Of a DNA stretch of 64,000 nucleotides, positions 17,448 through 28,190 are shown piece by piece. The notes beneath the pieces are model-generated. The model made no database searches and was not told the origin of the DNA. It saw nothing but the letters and a program-made list of their open reading frames with translations. Both the position numbers and the translations under genes were made by a program. Source of the stretch: Ephydatia muelleri (Eukaryota; Porifera; Demospongiae; Spongillida; Spongillidae); NCBI GenBank assembly GCA_013339895.1, contig JABACO010000019.1, positions 1,024,500-1,088,499 of the forward strand. The letters run 5' to 3'. How positions within the stretch are numbered: the first letter of the stretch is position 1; every line of letters starts with the position of its first letter.

Positions 17448-17545
<98 letters not shown>

Positions 17546-18567
17546 TACGCATATGGGAGAGATGGATATTATATTCACATGGGATGTGTAGAGTATACAA
17601 ATGACATCGCTTTTCTCAAACCTACAGGTTTGGCATGGGGGAAGACAGCACTAAGGTGTGGTGGTTTTCTTTAGTGTGATGGACATCCCTGTCAAGATGG
17701 TTCACAGGAGCCCCTCAGGGTCACTGTCTCCAGCATCCTCCTCAACATCCTAAAGCAGCATCCTCCATTCACACTCACCCAACTAAGAAGTGATATGGAA
17801 TTGAAAGAGAGAGTGATAAGAGAAGTGAGTGGGGAGGGGGAGGGGTAGTGTCTGTACCCATTGTGGGGAGGGGGCGGTGCCTGTACCCACTGTGGGGAGG
17901 GGGCGGTGCCTGTACCATTCCATGAGGGGGGAAGGGCTTGCCACTTATTACGGTATCATGCACTGCACACCGTGCATAGGTACTGAGCTGTGAAGATGGA
18001 TTGAAGGACGTGGACAGAGGGTTGGTGGGGGAGGAGCTGTCGACTGTTATTGGAGGGCTGGCTCGTGAGGGTCTCCTGATTCGAGTGACGGAGGAGGGTG
18101 TGATGGGGCCTTCAATGGAGGAGCGCTATGAGGTGAGGGAGTGAGTGACCATTAGCAAAAGAACCAGATATGTAAGCTCTGAGGTTCTAGGTGCTGGTGG
18201 AAGAGAAGCACCTCTGCCCATCCATTGTAGAATTCATCAAGCAGAAGAGTCCCAAGACAGGTATACCCACATCAATGAAAACCAATTATCCAGTCGTAAT
18301 TAGGTTACATGTACCAGGAATATCAGTAATCTATGCACAGATGTTTGCATTTGTTGTAAACTATAACGTTAAAGATGACAATCCCCTCCCCCCCCCCCCC
18401 CCTTACTGCCCACAGTACATGGGGTCTCTGAAAGCTGGATTGTGGACTTTGTGAACCAGAGCCACAGGAACATTCCCACTTCAAGAATCCTGACCGCCAT
18501 TGACAGGCTGGTAGAGACAAGTGACATATACCCAGTGGGACCGAAATTATACAAAACTGTTAACTAG
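16428..18567 (+). CDS. STN1: CST complex subunit STN1 (OBFC1)
   Basis: STN1 is the OB-fold subunit of the CTC1-STN1-TEN1 complex, which binds single-stranded telomeric DNA and stimulates DNA polymerase alpha-primase fill-in. Exons with matching phases: 16428-16551, 16614-16709, 16760-16915, 16978-17083, 17628-17655, 17708-17824, 17980-18132, 18191-18260 and 18416-18567, about 300 aa. The N-terminus has FWGLDQLYQAKVKL (vertebrate LLWGLDPVF-type start), then the OB fold with VHLLGDVVSISQ and EIDDGTGTIQCYHWRP, the STN1/RPA2-type strand. The C-terminal half has two winged-helix-like segments (ILLNILKQHPPFTLTQLRSD; STVIGGLAREGLLIRV). An apparent 19-bp intron at 17656-17674 is better read as a 52-bp intron to 17707. 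The gene is convergent with otubain, with 35 bp between stops. Confidence 0.82.
17452..17541. repeat. (GT)n microsatellite
   Basis: About 90 bp of GT with a few GC steps, in the STN1 intron before 17628. Confidence 0.95.
17826..17935. repeat. 28-bp G-rich minisatellite
   Basis: Three copies of GTGGGGAGGGGGCGGTGCCT plus CTGTACCC, in the STN1 intron that starts at 17825. Confidence 0.85.
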
Positions 18568-18602
18568 CTCAAAGGTACACACAACACAAGCACACCACCA
18601 AA

Positions 18603-19274
18603 TCATTGGTACAGAATGTCATAATGGCCGGGGCGATATAGCAGGTGAATCCTGGGAGGCGCCCCCTCTGGGAAGTCGTGCTGATTAACCTGGCCCCCCT
18701 CGGCCCGATCCATGTACTGCACCCTCACAGGCACCCCTAGGGCAGAGGTCAGCGCTGTGATGTGCAAGTGGTCACACTCCACATACATTGGCTCCACCTC
18801 CTGCCAAATACAGGGAAGAAATGATCATCAGCACATTTCCAATGCCCCCTTGTACAGGTGTAGCCACACCCCTTTGACCGTGCCTCCCTGTCCACCCATG
18901 CACTTGTACCACCACCTCACTGTGCAAACAAACCATCATTAGACAAATCATTAGACAAATCTAGACATCTGCACACTTTTCCTCTACAGTCCACCCCCCC
19001 CCCCCCCCCACTCCCACCACCCCCCTCCAGCATTAAAAAGATACAAGGGTCCACATAAGTCATTTAGGTCATGCTCAGGGTACATTATCAGTGAGCCTGC
19101 TGGTGAGATGGGTTGCAGCACTGAGCTCACCTCACTACAGTATTCCTTGATGGTTTTCCCTTCGTCCACAAAGGCTTGAAAGAACTCTGCGTTGGTTTGG
19201 AGGTATCCCGATGTGACGATCCTCAGGTAGCACACAATGTAGTCTGAGGTGCCTGCATCCCGAAATGTCTGTAT

Positions 19275-19335
<61 letters not shown>

Positions 19336-20117
19336 TGAGATCAGATTAAATACGTACCAGATGGAACGTTTGTAGAGAATAAGCCAACCTTAATGAGAGC
19401 CTCAACTGTAGTAGTTGGAGTAATCTGGTCCAAGGTGGCCACAAACTGTCACGACGATGACGCATAATCAAAGCTTGGTAATGCACGTGCAGCTCACACG
19501 GTGTCGTGGAAGTCGTCCAATGTAAAGGTCGGGTAACCAAGCGCAACGAGCGATTCCCTTGCCTTCACAATCGCATCACGGAACCTGCATTTGCAAATAT
19601 GTTATTATGTGTGTGCTGGTGCTGCTGTAGCCTCGAAGATTTGCAGTACCTTGGAAGGTCCGAAGAATTATACAGAAGACTCTCCAAGTACGCGAAGGCA
19701 AATGCTCGGAAAAAACAGTTTCCATCGCCTCTCGTTCTTCGTAGTTTAGAGTATTTCGACTTGAGATCCTAAATTATTATGTGCGTGGAGTATACATTTC
19801 CTTCGTATGACTGTGCGAACTGGCGTGCCTGAATCTTGGCTTGGTAGATATTATCGTCGTGAGCGTACTCTTTTTCGAGGCTACAAAAATCGTCCTTATC
19901 TCCGACAAGTTCGCACGTGTTCGATATCTGTAGCGAGCGCGTGCGTTATAATACGGTCCGACACGAATAAGCCTTCTTCTACCTCTCTCTTTATCTTCTC
20001 CACCTGAGCTAACGTCTTTTCGTCTAGATTGAATGCTGCGGACACGTTGAATTCAAACACTTAGACATAAAACAGCATATACGTACCGTCTTCGAGTAAA
20101 CTCGGTTGTTCTGCCAT
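18603..20117 (-). CDS. OTUB1: Ubiquitin thioesterase otubain
   Basis: OTU-family cysteine deubiquitinase, in mammals specific for K48 chains and an inhibitor of E2 enzymes. Eight phase-consistent exons: 20087-20117, 19955-20035, 19796-19899, 19650-19768, 19500-19584, 19389-19445, 19131-19268 and 18603-18800. They encode about 270 aa, the length of vertebrate OTUB1. The start is MAEQPSLLED. A ubiquitin-contact segment EYAHDDNIYQAKI is followed by the catalytic Asp/Cys in RTRGDGNCFFRAFAFAYLES, FTLDDFHDT, SDYIVCYLRIVTSGYLQ, CSEEVEPM and the C-terminal PGHYDILYQ carrying the catalytic His. All three triad positions are present. It is divergent from DNAL1 (64 bp between starts). One (CA)n run (19278-19332) and a C run (18991-19009) are intronic. 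Confidence 0.95.
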
Positions 20118-20181
20118 TGCACCCCGGCCGTGTATATTAGAATTCACTTAATTAGAGAGTTGTCATGGTGATGCTTTCAAA
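20118..20181. promoter_or_regulatory. Shared otubain / DNAL1 promoter interval
   Basis: Only 64 bp separate the two divergent start codons, so both 5' UTRs and core promoters must lie here or overlap the coding ends. No TATA box is seen. Confidence 0.5.
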
Positions 20182-21300
20182 ATGGTTAGTTGCTGTTGCA
20201 TGTTGCAGGTGAAGTTGTGCATGCTAACAAACCCTTAGGCAAAAGCCACAAGCATTAAAGAGGCTATAGCGAAATGGGTAGGCCACATATGGTAAAAGTG
20301 TGTGTCTCAGTTTAAAACGATGCGCTTTAAGGCTGAAAAAACTGGACAAGATCCAGCACAGGCGAAGGAAGTCAAGCTATACATGCAATTACCACCAATA
20401 GAAAAATTGGATGCATCGCTCTCGACGCTGGCCAACTGCGAGTAAGACTGTTGTCCAGCGCACACTTGCGTATGGTATGGTCTCTGTCTGCCCTTTCAGG
20501 TGGCTGTCAATGTCTTCGAACTGTATTGATAAGATTACAAACCTGAACGGACTAAGTAAGAACGGCTGCAGTCATCGCTGCACTTGCATGCTGTGCGTCA
20601 TTCTAAATTTCATGTGAACGCAGAGCATCTGAAGATCTTATCGCTTGGCCGTAATCTGATCAAGAACCTCACAGGACTAGTATGAGAACTGAGCTACACT
20701 CCTAGCTAAAAGATACTTGTGTCCTGCCCTTAGGAAGGGGTTGCTGACACTTTGGAGCAACTGTGGATATCATACAACAATGTAGAGAAACTCAAAGGAA
20801 TAACTGTTCTTACCAAGCTCAAGGTACATCCTTGCACCCACCCCTGGGTAGCTCAAGGTACATCCTTGCACCCACCCCTGGGTAGTCCCACCCACCATTG
20901 CTTTTCCTTAGTCCCCAGTCCCACATGCACTCGTTACTTTTGCTTTGTTAGGTGCTCTACATGTCCAACAATTATGTGAAAGAATGGGGAGAGTTTCAGA
21001 AGTTGGCAGAACTGCCTCTCTTGGAGGACCTTGTATTTGTTGGTGAGCATAAGTGCACGTTTTACCCCAAAGAAGATGAAGACAGATGATGATTGTTCAT
21101 GTCTCCAGGCAATCCTCTTGAGGAGAAACACTCGGCAGAGAAGGACTGGAGAGAACAGGTGCTGAAGCGTTTGCCTAAGCTCAAGAAGTTGGACGGTATG
21201 CACTGATTGGAGTCAAACCAAACCCCTTTTGTTGACATGCTCTGTGCTTTGACACTTAGGTGAAACCGTTGTTGGACAAGATGCAGAAGAAGAAGCATAA
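20182..21300 (+). CDS. DNAL1: Axonemal dynein light chain 1 (LRR)
   Basis: Leucine-rich-repeat light chain that tethers the outer-arm dynein gamma heavy chain in motile cilia and flagella. Exons: 20182-20184 (the start codon alone), 20239-20277, 20332-20441, 20500-20555, 20624-20679, 20734-20823, 20952-21042, 21109-21195 and 21260-21300. The protein begins [14 protein letters not shown] and continues [20 protein letters not shown], then LRRs with the conserved [43 protein letters not shown] and [18 protein letters not shown], ending with an acidic tail. These are the conserved DNAL1 blocks at normal length (about 190 aa). It implies a flagellated cell type. The donor junction of the exon ending at 20823 is duplicated just downstream. 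An AATAAA lies at 21575-21580. Confidence 0.96.
20818..20886. repeat. Tandem duplication of a DNAL1 splice-donor junction
   Basis: A 34-bp unit, CTCAAGGTACATCCTTGCAC followed by CCACCCCTGGGTAG, occurs twice in direct repeat. The first copy contains the exon end (CTCAAG) and the GT donor at 20824, so the second copy carries a duplicate exon-donor junction. Confidence 0.9.
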
Positions 21301-21677
21301 CTTGTTGGTGGCCACCTAATGGCCCCACATATTGGGCCACCTATTGCTGTATGTTCTCAATTATGTTGTCTAATGTTATTACTTAATCACATAACTCAGA
21401 ACATTATTACAATCTGACAATGAAGAACACTGCACATATTTTACCCATCACTTGCAGGGAAGGGGGAGGAGGCAGAGGGAAGGGGAAGGAGAGGAGGGGA
21501 TGAGGGAGGGGGAGAGGAAGGAGAGAGAAGGAGGAAGAGGAAAGGGGAAGAGGGGGTGGCAACGTTAGGAGCTGAATAAAGCTATCCCTAGTGAGCTGTT
21601 CCCACAGGTGTACATGTATGAAGGTTCAAGTTTCCAAAATCGATGCACGCAAATCTGTGCCATGAGGCATTCCACCA
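21301..21677. other. Spacer between convergent DNAL1 and lectin genes
   Basis: Contains a 90-bp purine-rich stretch (about 21460-21555) and an AATAAA at 21575-21580 that could end DNAL1 transcripts. No gene seen. Confidence 0.5.
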
Positions 21678-21945
21678 TTATGCTGTATTTGTCTGTCCAA
21701 ACTTTTGCAACGTCCACAGTTGCTCAGCAACGCCAGAACTGCATTGGGCGAGCACAGGCATGCCTCCTTGAGACTGCAGGCAATGTGACGATGTGCTGTA
21801 CTGTATAAGTCCGGGGGGCACCATTTGGAACTGCTGGGAGTCATTTCCGGAACACAGCTGCAGCACCGGGGCTTGCATAATGCCATGGTTGCCATGTGTA
21901 AGGCACATTAACCCCTGCTTTATGGTGTGCGCCAAAGTGAACGCC
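21678..21945 (-). CDS. Ricin-type lectin C-terminal exon, probable polypeptide GalNAc-transferase
   Basis: Minus-strand exon ending in TAA at 21678. Read in the frame containing LAHTIKQGLMCLTHGNHG, it encodes QLCSGNDSQQFQMVPPGLIQ, SHCLQS, VLAQCSSG and EQLWTLQKF. Spaced Cys pairs (CL..C), a QQF and a Q-L-W motif are typical of one beta-trefoil repeat of the R-type lectin domain that ends GALNT enzymes (mucin-type O-glycosylation, Golgi). Only this last exon is visible, because a minisatellite and a 1-kb N gap lie upstream, so family assignment rests on about 85 residues. Other R-type lectins remain possible. Confidence 0.5.
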
Positions 21946-21954
21946 CACCTCTAG

Positions 21955-22147
21955 GGTATGGGAGGGGGAGGAGGTGAGGCATGGGAGGGGGAGGAGTGAG
22001 GTATGGGAGGGAGAGGAGTGAGGTATGGGAGGGGGAGGAGTGAGGTATGGGAGGGGGAGGAGTGAGGTATGGGAGGGGGAGGAGTGAGGTATGGGAGGGG
22101 GAGGAGCGAGTATGGGAGGGGAGGAGTGAGGTATGGGGTAGGGGGAG
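21955..22147. repeat. GTATGGGAGGGGGAGGAGTGAG minisatellite
   Basis: Eight or more 22-bp G-rich units running directly into the assembly gap, which probably exists because of this repeat. Confidence 0.9.
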
Positions 22148-23147
22148 NNNNNNNNNNNNNNNNNNNNNNNNNNNNNNNNNNNNNNNNNNNNNNNNNNNNN
22201 NNNNNNNNNNNNNNNNNNNNNNNNNNNNNNNNNNNNNNNNNNNNNNNNNNNNNNNNNNNNNNNNNNNNNNNNNNNNNNNNNNNNNNNNNNNNNNNNNNNN
22301 NNNNNNNNNNNNNNNNNNNNNNNNNNNNNNNNNNNNNNNNNNNNNNNNNNNNNNNNNNNNNNNNNNNNNNNNNNNNNNNNNNNNNNNNNNNNNNNNNNNN
22401 NNNNNNNNNNNNNNNNNNNNNNNNNNNNNNNNNNNNNNNNNNNNNNNNNNNNNNNNNNNNNNNNNNNNNNNNNNNNNNNNNNNNNNNNNNNNNNNNNNNN
22501 NNNNNNNNNNNNNNNNNNNNNNNNNNNNNNNNNNNNNNNNNNNNNNNNNNNNNNNNNNNNNNNNNNNNNNNNNNNNNNNNNNNNNNNNNNNNNNNNNNNN
22601 NNNNNNNNNNNNNNNNNNNNNNNNNNNNNNNNNNNNNNNNNNNNNNNNNNNNNNNNNNNNNNNNNNNNNNNNNNNNNNNNNNNNNNNNNNNNNNNNNNNN
22701 NNNNNNNNNNNNNNNNNNNNNNNNNNNNNNNNNNNNNNNNNNNNNNNNNNNNNNNNNNNNNNNNNNNNNNNNNNNNNNNNNNNNNNNNNNNNNNNNNNNN
22801 NNNNNNNNNNNNNNNNNNNNNNNNNNNNNNNNNNNNNNNNNNNNNNNNNNNNNNNNNNNNNNNNNNNNNNNNNNNNNNNNNNNNNNNNNNNNNNNNNNNN
22901 NNNNNNNNNNNNNNNNNNNNNNNNNNNNNNNNNNNNNNNNNNNNNNNNNNNNNNNNNNNNNNNNNNNNNNNNNNNNNNNNNNNNNNNNNNNNNNNNNNNN
23001 NNNNNNNNNNNNNNNNNNNNNNNNNNNNNNNNNNNNNNNNNNNNNNNNNNNNNNNNNNNNNNNNNNNNNNNNNNNNNNNNNNNNNNNNNNNNNNNNNNNN
23101 NNNNNNNNNNNNNNNNNNNNNNNNNNNNNNNNNNNNNNNNNNNNNNN
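22148..23147. other. Assembly gap (1000 N)
   Basis: Exactly 1000 N, a conventional scaffold gap of unknown true size, flanked by a GA-rich minisatellite and a CA-rich one. Contiguity of genes across it is not assured. Confidence 1.
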
Positions 23148-23153
23148 CAACAC

Positions 23154-23194
23154 ACGCAACGCACGCACATGCACACGCACACACACACACACAC

Positions 23195-23234
<40 letters not shown>
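23154..23234. repeat. (CA)n microsatellite
   Basis: CA/CG dinucleotide run immediately right of the gap. Confidence 0.9.
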
Positions 23235-23236
<2 letters not shown>

Positions 23237-23289
23237 CTCAAACCCTCATGTATGCACATACACAAAAGTACATATACCTCCCACACATA

Positions 23290-26200
23290 CCACCAGGTGA
23301 TAGATACTTTTAAACACTTCAGCACTACAAAGCAGGCCTGAAGAGTTACTGAAATGTTCGACCCGATAGCTCATGCAAGTCCTTAACTGTTTTGTATTAT
23401 AGCAAACTTCTAGTTTGACACACATTTTCAAACAAGTGTTTTATGGCTTCATAATTACCTTCACAAGGTTCAAATGGGCCTCAATCTTATTAATGAGCAC
23501 TGCATCCTTACCATTGCACCCTTTACCATTGCATCCTTACCCAATTGCACCCTTACCATTGCACCCTTACCATTGCACCTTCCCAATGACCCTTACCATT
23601 GCACCCCTTACCATTGCACCCCTTACCATTGCACCCTTACCATTGCACCCTTAACCATTGCATCCTTACCCATTGCCATTGCACCCTTACCATTGCCACC
23701 CTACCATTTTACCATTGCATCCTTACCCATTGCCATTGCACCCTTACCATTGCACCCTTACCATTGTACCCTTACCATTACACCCTTACCATTGCACCCT
23801 TACCATTGCACCCTTACCATTGCATCCTTACCCATTGCCATTGCACCCTTACCATTGCACCCTTACCCATTGCACCCTTACCATTGCCATTTCATCCTTA
23901 CCCATTTACTTGGAAATACTTCTTCAGCTTCGGTGGTGGTTTTCAGAGGGGTCTCTTTCAAATGCTATGGTGACGGATTTGGGCAGCTTTACTTCCACCT
24001 TTCTCAACTCAAATATGGAGCACACTTTCTGCTGTTTAGACTGCACAAAGGGATTATAAGACTCAGGACGTGAGTAATCTCAAATCTCAGTGCAAAAATC
24101 CAACATCAGTACATATTTGCACAACAAAATATCATCCCAAAACACACAACACACACACAATACACACACAAATGTTATGCAACGCACTAGAGGTCCTCGT
24201 CACTTTCCAGACTAACACCATACCACTACACATGCACAATCCCCCATATACTCATAGCCACACCCACCTCTCCTTCTGCTCCCTTGACAACACGACTGAT
24301 TCCAATCTCCGAGGATAGTAGTGTCAAGATGGGGTCATGGCCGTTATGAGAATGAATTCCATTCGACTGGAAAGGAAAACTATGTTATTGACCATGTGTG
24401 AGTGTGCATGCATGTGTGTGTGGGAGTGCATATGTGTATTGCGTGAACATGTGTGTGCACATTATCTCAACAAAACCTAACATGTCTGGGTCAGAGCAAG
24501 ATATTCTAACCTTTCATGCTTGATATGACCCATCAGGTACATGTTCCCCTCCCCCAATGGGTACATGTTCCCCTCCCTCAATGGGTACATGTTCCCCTCC
24601 CCCAATGGGTACACGTTCCCCTCCCCCAATGGGTACATGTTCCCCTCCCTCAATGGGTACATGTACCCCTCCCCCAATGGGTACATGTGCCCCTCCCCCC
24701 ATGGGTACAGTGGTTCCACCTCAGATGCCCACACACACACTCACCCAAGTGGCTTTGAACACATGGATGCCACACATTTTATCTTGCTCAAACACTTCCA
24801 GGTACTTGGCTTTGAAGTGGTTTTCGCTATCCAGTCTGACATCACTAAACTTTTCAAAGACTTGTCTGACAGTGTCACGAGTCTTCTTGTCTGAATGCCA
24901 TAACTTCTTCAGAGAGGGTGGTAGCGTGGTGTCAAGCACAGTTTTACGTTCCTGGAAATGTTTAAGCCACAAAAATTATATTCACACCACATTAACAAAC
25001 TTCTTCTCCCACCCATCACCAACCCTTCCTCCCCCATCACCAACCCTTCCTCTTCCATCACCAACCCTTCCTCCCCCATCACCAAACCCTTCCTCCCCAT
25101 CACCAACCCTTCCTCCCCCATCTCCAACTCTTCCTCTTCCATCTCCAACCCTTCCTCTTCCATCTCCAACCCTTCCTCTTCCATCACCAACCCTTCCTCC
25201 CCCATCACCAACCCTTCCTCTCCCATCACCAACTCTTCCTCCCCCATCACCAACCCTTCCTCCCCCATCACCAAACTCCTCCCCTTGTCTAGACTCTCCT
25301 ACCCCCTGGGAGGGGGGCTGTTACTCTCCTACCCTCTTGGGGCTGTTACTATCCTACCCCTGTTACTTACACTAGAACATCGAAGCTCTCCTTAGTTAGC
25401 ATTGCTAGTCTGGCTATGTCAATTCCTGCCATCCAAATCTTGGTATTGACAGACACAGGAGGGTATATGTCATCATGTAGGAAGTCATTCTTGACCTAAT
25501 TGGGGAGAGGGGGAGAGGGGAGGGGAAGAGGAGAGGGGGGAAGAGGAGAGAGGGGAGGGGAAGAGGAGAGAGGGAGGGGAGAAGGGAGAGGGAGGGGAGA
25601 GGGAGGGGAGAGGGAGGGGAGAGGGGGAGAGGAAGGGGAGAGGGGAGAGGAAGGGGAGAGGGGAGAGGGAGGGGAGACGGAGGGGAGAGGGCAGATGGAG
25701 AGTGTAAGGAGGGAGGGAGGAGAGGAAGAAAGTGCAGGATATCAAAGATGCACAAGCCACATATGTGCACACGTACACTCGCAAATAATTGCCCTTCCCC
25801 CCTCTCCCCCCCCCCCCCCCCCCCCCAATACAGCAAGGCTAGGCCCACCTGCTCGTAGTAGTAGTTATAGGCTCCTTTGCTCAGCCTCTGGAGTATGAGG
25901 CTGTTCTGATTGAGATGTACAATCACTCGTAGCCTGTAGTCCTGACGCACCTCCTGGGCACTGAGCTTCTGGAAAGGACTCAAGCAATGGCCTGACTTAA
26001 GGTGGCAGAGGCCAAAGAAAGCCCTGGCCACTGGGATGATGGCTAGCTCCCTGCACGTTGTGTCAATGATGTCCTGGGAGGGGGGGGGGGGGGGGGGGGA
26101 AGGGGAGGCATTATAAAGAAATGAATCAAGAGGTCAACTTGAGTGTGTTGCAATGGGTAATTAAATTGCATGGAGTGGGAGAAGGCAGGTGAATGGGGAG

Positions 26201-27323
26201 GAGGGGAGCAAGGGGAGTAGGAAGAGGAGGGAGGGAAGGGGGTGGGAAAAAGAGGAGGGTAGGGGGAGGAAGAGGAGGGGATGGAGAGGAGGAAGAGGAG
26301 GGAGAGGGAGGAAGGGGGAGGGAGGAAGAGAAAGGGAGGAGGGACAGGGACAGGAATGGGTGGCAAGAAGGAGGGAGGGGTGTGTCCCTTACCTCCTCCC
26401 CAGTCTGCTAGTATTATTAATTGCATTTAATCTAGACAATACTTTAAAAGCTGTGTTATCGCCAGGATGGGAGGGGAAGGAGGTGGGAACACAACACAGT
26501 GGGCGCAATGTTTAGTGAAGTCATGTGAGCAGGGGGAGGAGGGCACACAGCTTCCACATTCAGTTGTATCCCATATTTTAGCTCAATACCGACATTCCAT
26601 CGTAACTAGCGCTGACGGGAATGGTAACTTACTATGAAAACAAAACAAAACAACATGACGTCATCATTAATAAAACGACCTGCAAAAAAACATCTCGCTC
26701 CAAGACGGTGCATATATGTTGGCCGCATCATCATAAGGTTGCTTCCGTTTCAAAACAATCAATCCTGTGAACAATTCCCCGCCGCAACTAGGGTAGTTTA
26801 CGGTTTCCAACGCGCTACCTGCGCATAGGCGGCTGTCATTGTGGTGCAATACCGTGTTCAAACGGCTTTTGCGCTTGCCTAGGTCTAATTAAGCCACCGA
26901 GGCCCTGATTGACATACGGCGATCCGAAAATCGTACGAACTTCAAAGCACACACACATAACACACATTACAAGGCACGTGCATTACTTAGTACGTATGCA
27001 TAGGCACACATATACAGACACACGCACGCAGACAAACATATGCGCGTACTATAGCTAGTTGCGACGAACGCAGCAGCAGCAGCAGGTCTGTACACCTGCC
27101 CACGTGTGCCAGCAACTCAACGAACTGACCGAAGGCCTGCCCGTCGAACGGCATCAGGATCTCTGATGCTCGCGTAGAAAAAGATAAAGAAAAAAAAAGG
27201 AAGACCTACCTTAACCGACGCCCCTTCCTCGCAGGTTATCTCCGATTTGGTCCGTTTGTCCACTTGATGGACTGAACCCCGCCGGTCCCCCCTGCGTGTT
27301 GCCAATTTGAAGTGTCCGATCAT
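23290..27323 (-). CDS. FERM-domain protein, JAK/FAK-like N-terminal part, cut by gap
   Basis: Exons with consistent phases: 27210-27323 (start MIGHFKLATRRGDRR), 25849-26073, 25373-25495, 24745-24951 and 24268-24366; further exons about 23930-24012, 23459-23485 and 23290-23320 are less certain. F1-F2 features: ASVKDIIDTTCRELAIIPVA, LSAQEVRQDYRLRVIVHLNQ, NYYYEQVKNDFLHDD and IDIARLAMLTKES. F2-F3: TLPPSLKKLWHSDKKTRDTV, a KAKYLEVFEQ helix and the late segment IEAHLNLVK. The spacing fits the split FERM of tyrosine kinases: it resembles Janus kinases around F1-F2 (R-L-R-V, YY-EQV-NDF) and FAK around PPSL..., so I do not choose firmly. The expected SH2/kinase part is missing or in the N gap. A cytoplasmic membrane-proximal signalling role follows from the FERM fold. 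Confidence 0.6.
23505..23905. repeat. 14-bp minisatellite CTTACCATTGCACC
   Basis: About 28 tandem units with small variants, in a FERM-gene intron. Long open frames here are repeat artefacts. Confidence 0.95.
24535..24712. repeat. 24-bp minisatellite
   Basis: Eight copies of TACATGTTCCCCTCCCCCAA plus TGGG, in a FERM-gene intron. Confidence 0.93.
25008..25277. repeat. 21-bp pyrimidine-rich minisatellite
   Basis: About 13 units of CCCTTCCTCCCCCATCACCA plus A, in a FERM-gene intron. Confidence 0.93.
25500..25700. repeat. GGGGAGAG purine tract
   Basis: About 200 bp almost entirely A/G on the plus strand (GGAGGGGAGAGG units), adjoining the acceptor of the FERM exon at 25495. A second tract is at 26185-26390, and a G run is at 26080-26099. 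Confidence 0.9.
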
Positions 27324-28190
27324 TGGAGCCACAGCGATGCGAACAGAAGTAACGATTGCAACGACGAATGTACATACATAATTATGGAATAAACAACGCT
27401 CAATTAGATTGGCAATTAAGGTCCTACCGTCTAATGCGAGATACGGAAAACACTGGTCCTTGGGACAAACCGAATAGCACCATGCATGCAGTGACTCAAA
27501 TCTATTATGATATACATGCATTGCTATAGCATGTTAGCGCTTGTCAGAAGAACATATTGATTTGCCTAATCGCATCCCATTCATTGCTCTATTAAAACTA
27601 TCTCTGCGGTATCAAAGGTGTGCCGTAAAAAGATGCGTGCGTTTTGTGTGTTGGTCACACAGATGACCGGTCAGAGCACATAAAGCTGTCTGCATGACTG
27701 TCGTTACACAACCCTCATCCCTCATCCATGTCAAAAGAACATGTTATACGGACTGACTATTCGAGCGGATCACTTCCACAGCTCACATTTCCCGAGTTGT
27801 CACCTGATCTCAGGTTCGCAGTGTACCGAGACCGGACAAGAAAGGCTGTAGGATGAAGCAATTGACCGTGGCACGGAGGTGTTATTACTCTAATTAAAAA
27901 ACTGCTATCAGCCTCATCGAAGATATCAAATCGTGTCTACCTAGAAAAAGTATATACTTCTTTTATGCAGACACATCTGGTTTTATTTGTGAATCCCGCC
28001 TAATTATCCAGCATGCATGTCGCATAACTGCAGGCATTTTAATCAAAGTGTAATATGGACAATAGATAAACGGAGTCGTGACAAAACAACACAATGGCTG
28101 TGCAGTTTTTGTTCGCGACACGCATGTGCGGAGAGAAAACGCAACATAAAACTGTAATAAAAGTGGCGGGTGTATGTCAACTACTCGGAC
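27324..28190. other. Intergenic spacer, FERM gene promoter side
   Basis: Lies between the BAZ1A stop and the FERM-gene start, both on the minus strand. An open frame extends upstream of the FERM start (to 27521) but has no conserved content. No gene seen; the FERM promoter and BAZ1A 3' UTR should lie here. Confidence 0.5.

Noticed and set aside
17656-17674. 19-bp intron in STN1
   Set aside because: Far below the usual 50-60 bp; an alternative acceptor at 17707 gives a 52-bp intron in the same phase.
21841-23325. Long open frames across the gap
   Set aside because: They consist of about 330 unknown residues through the N gap.
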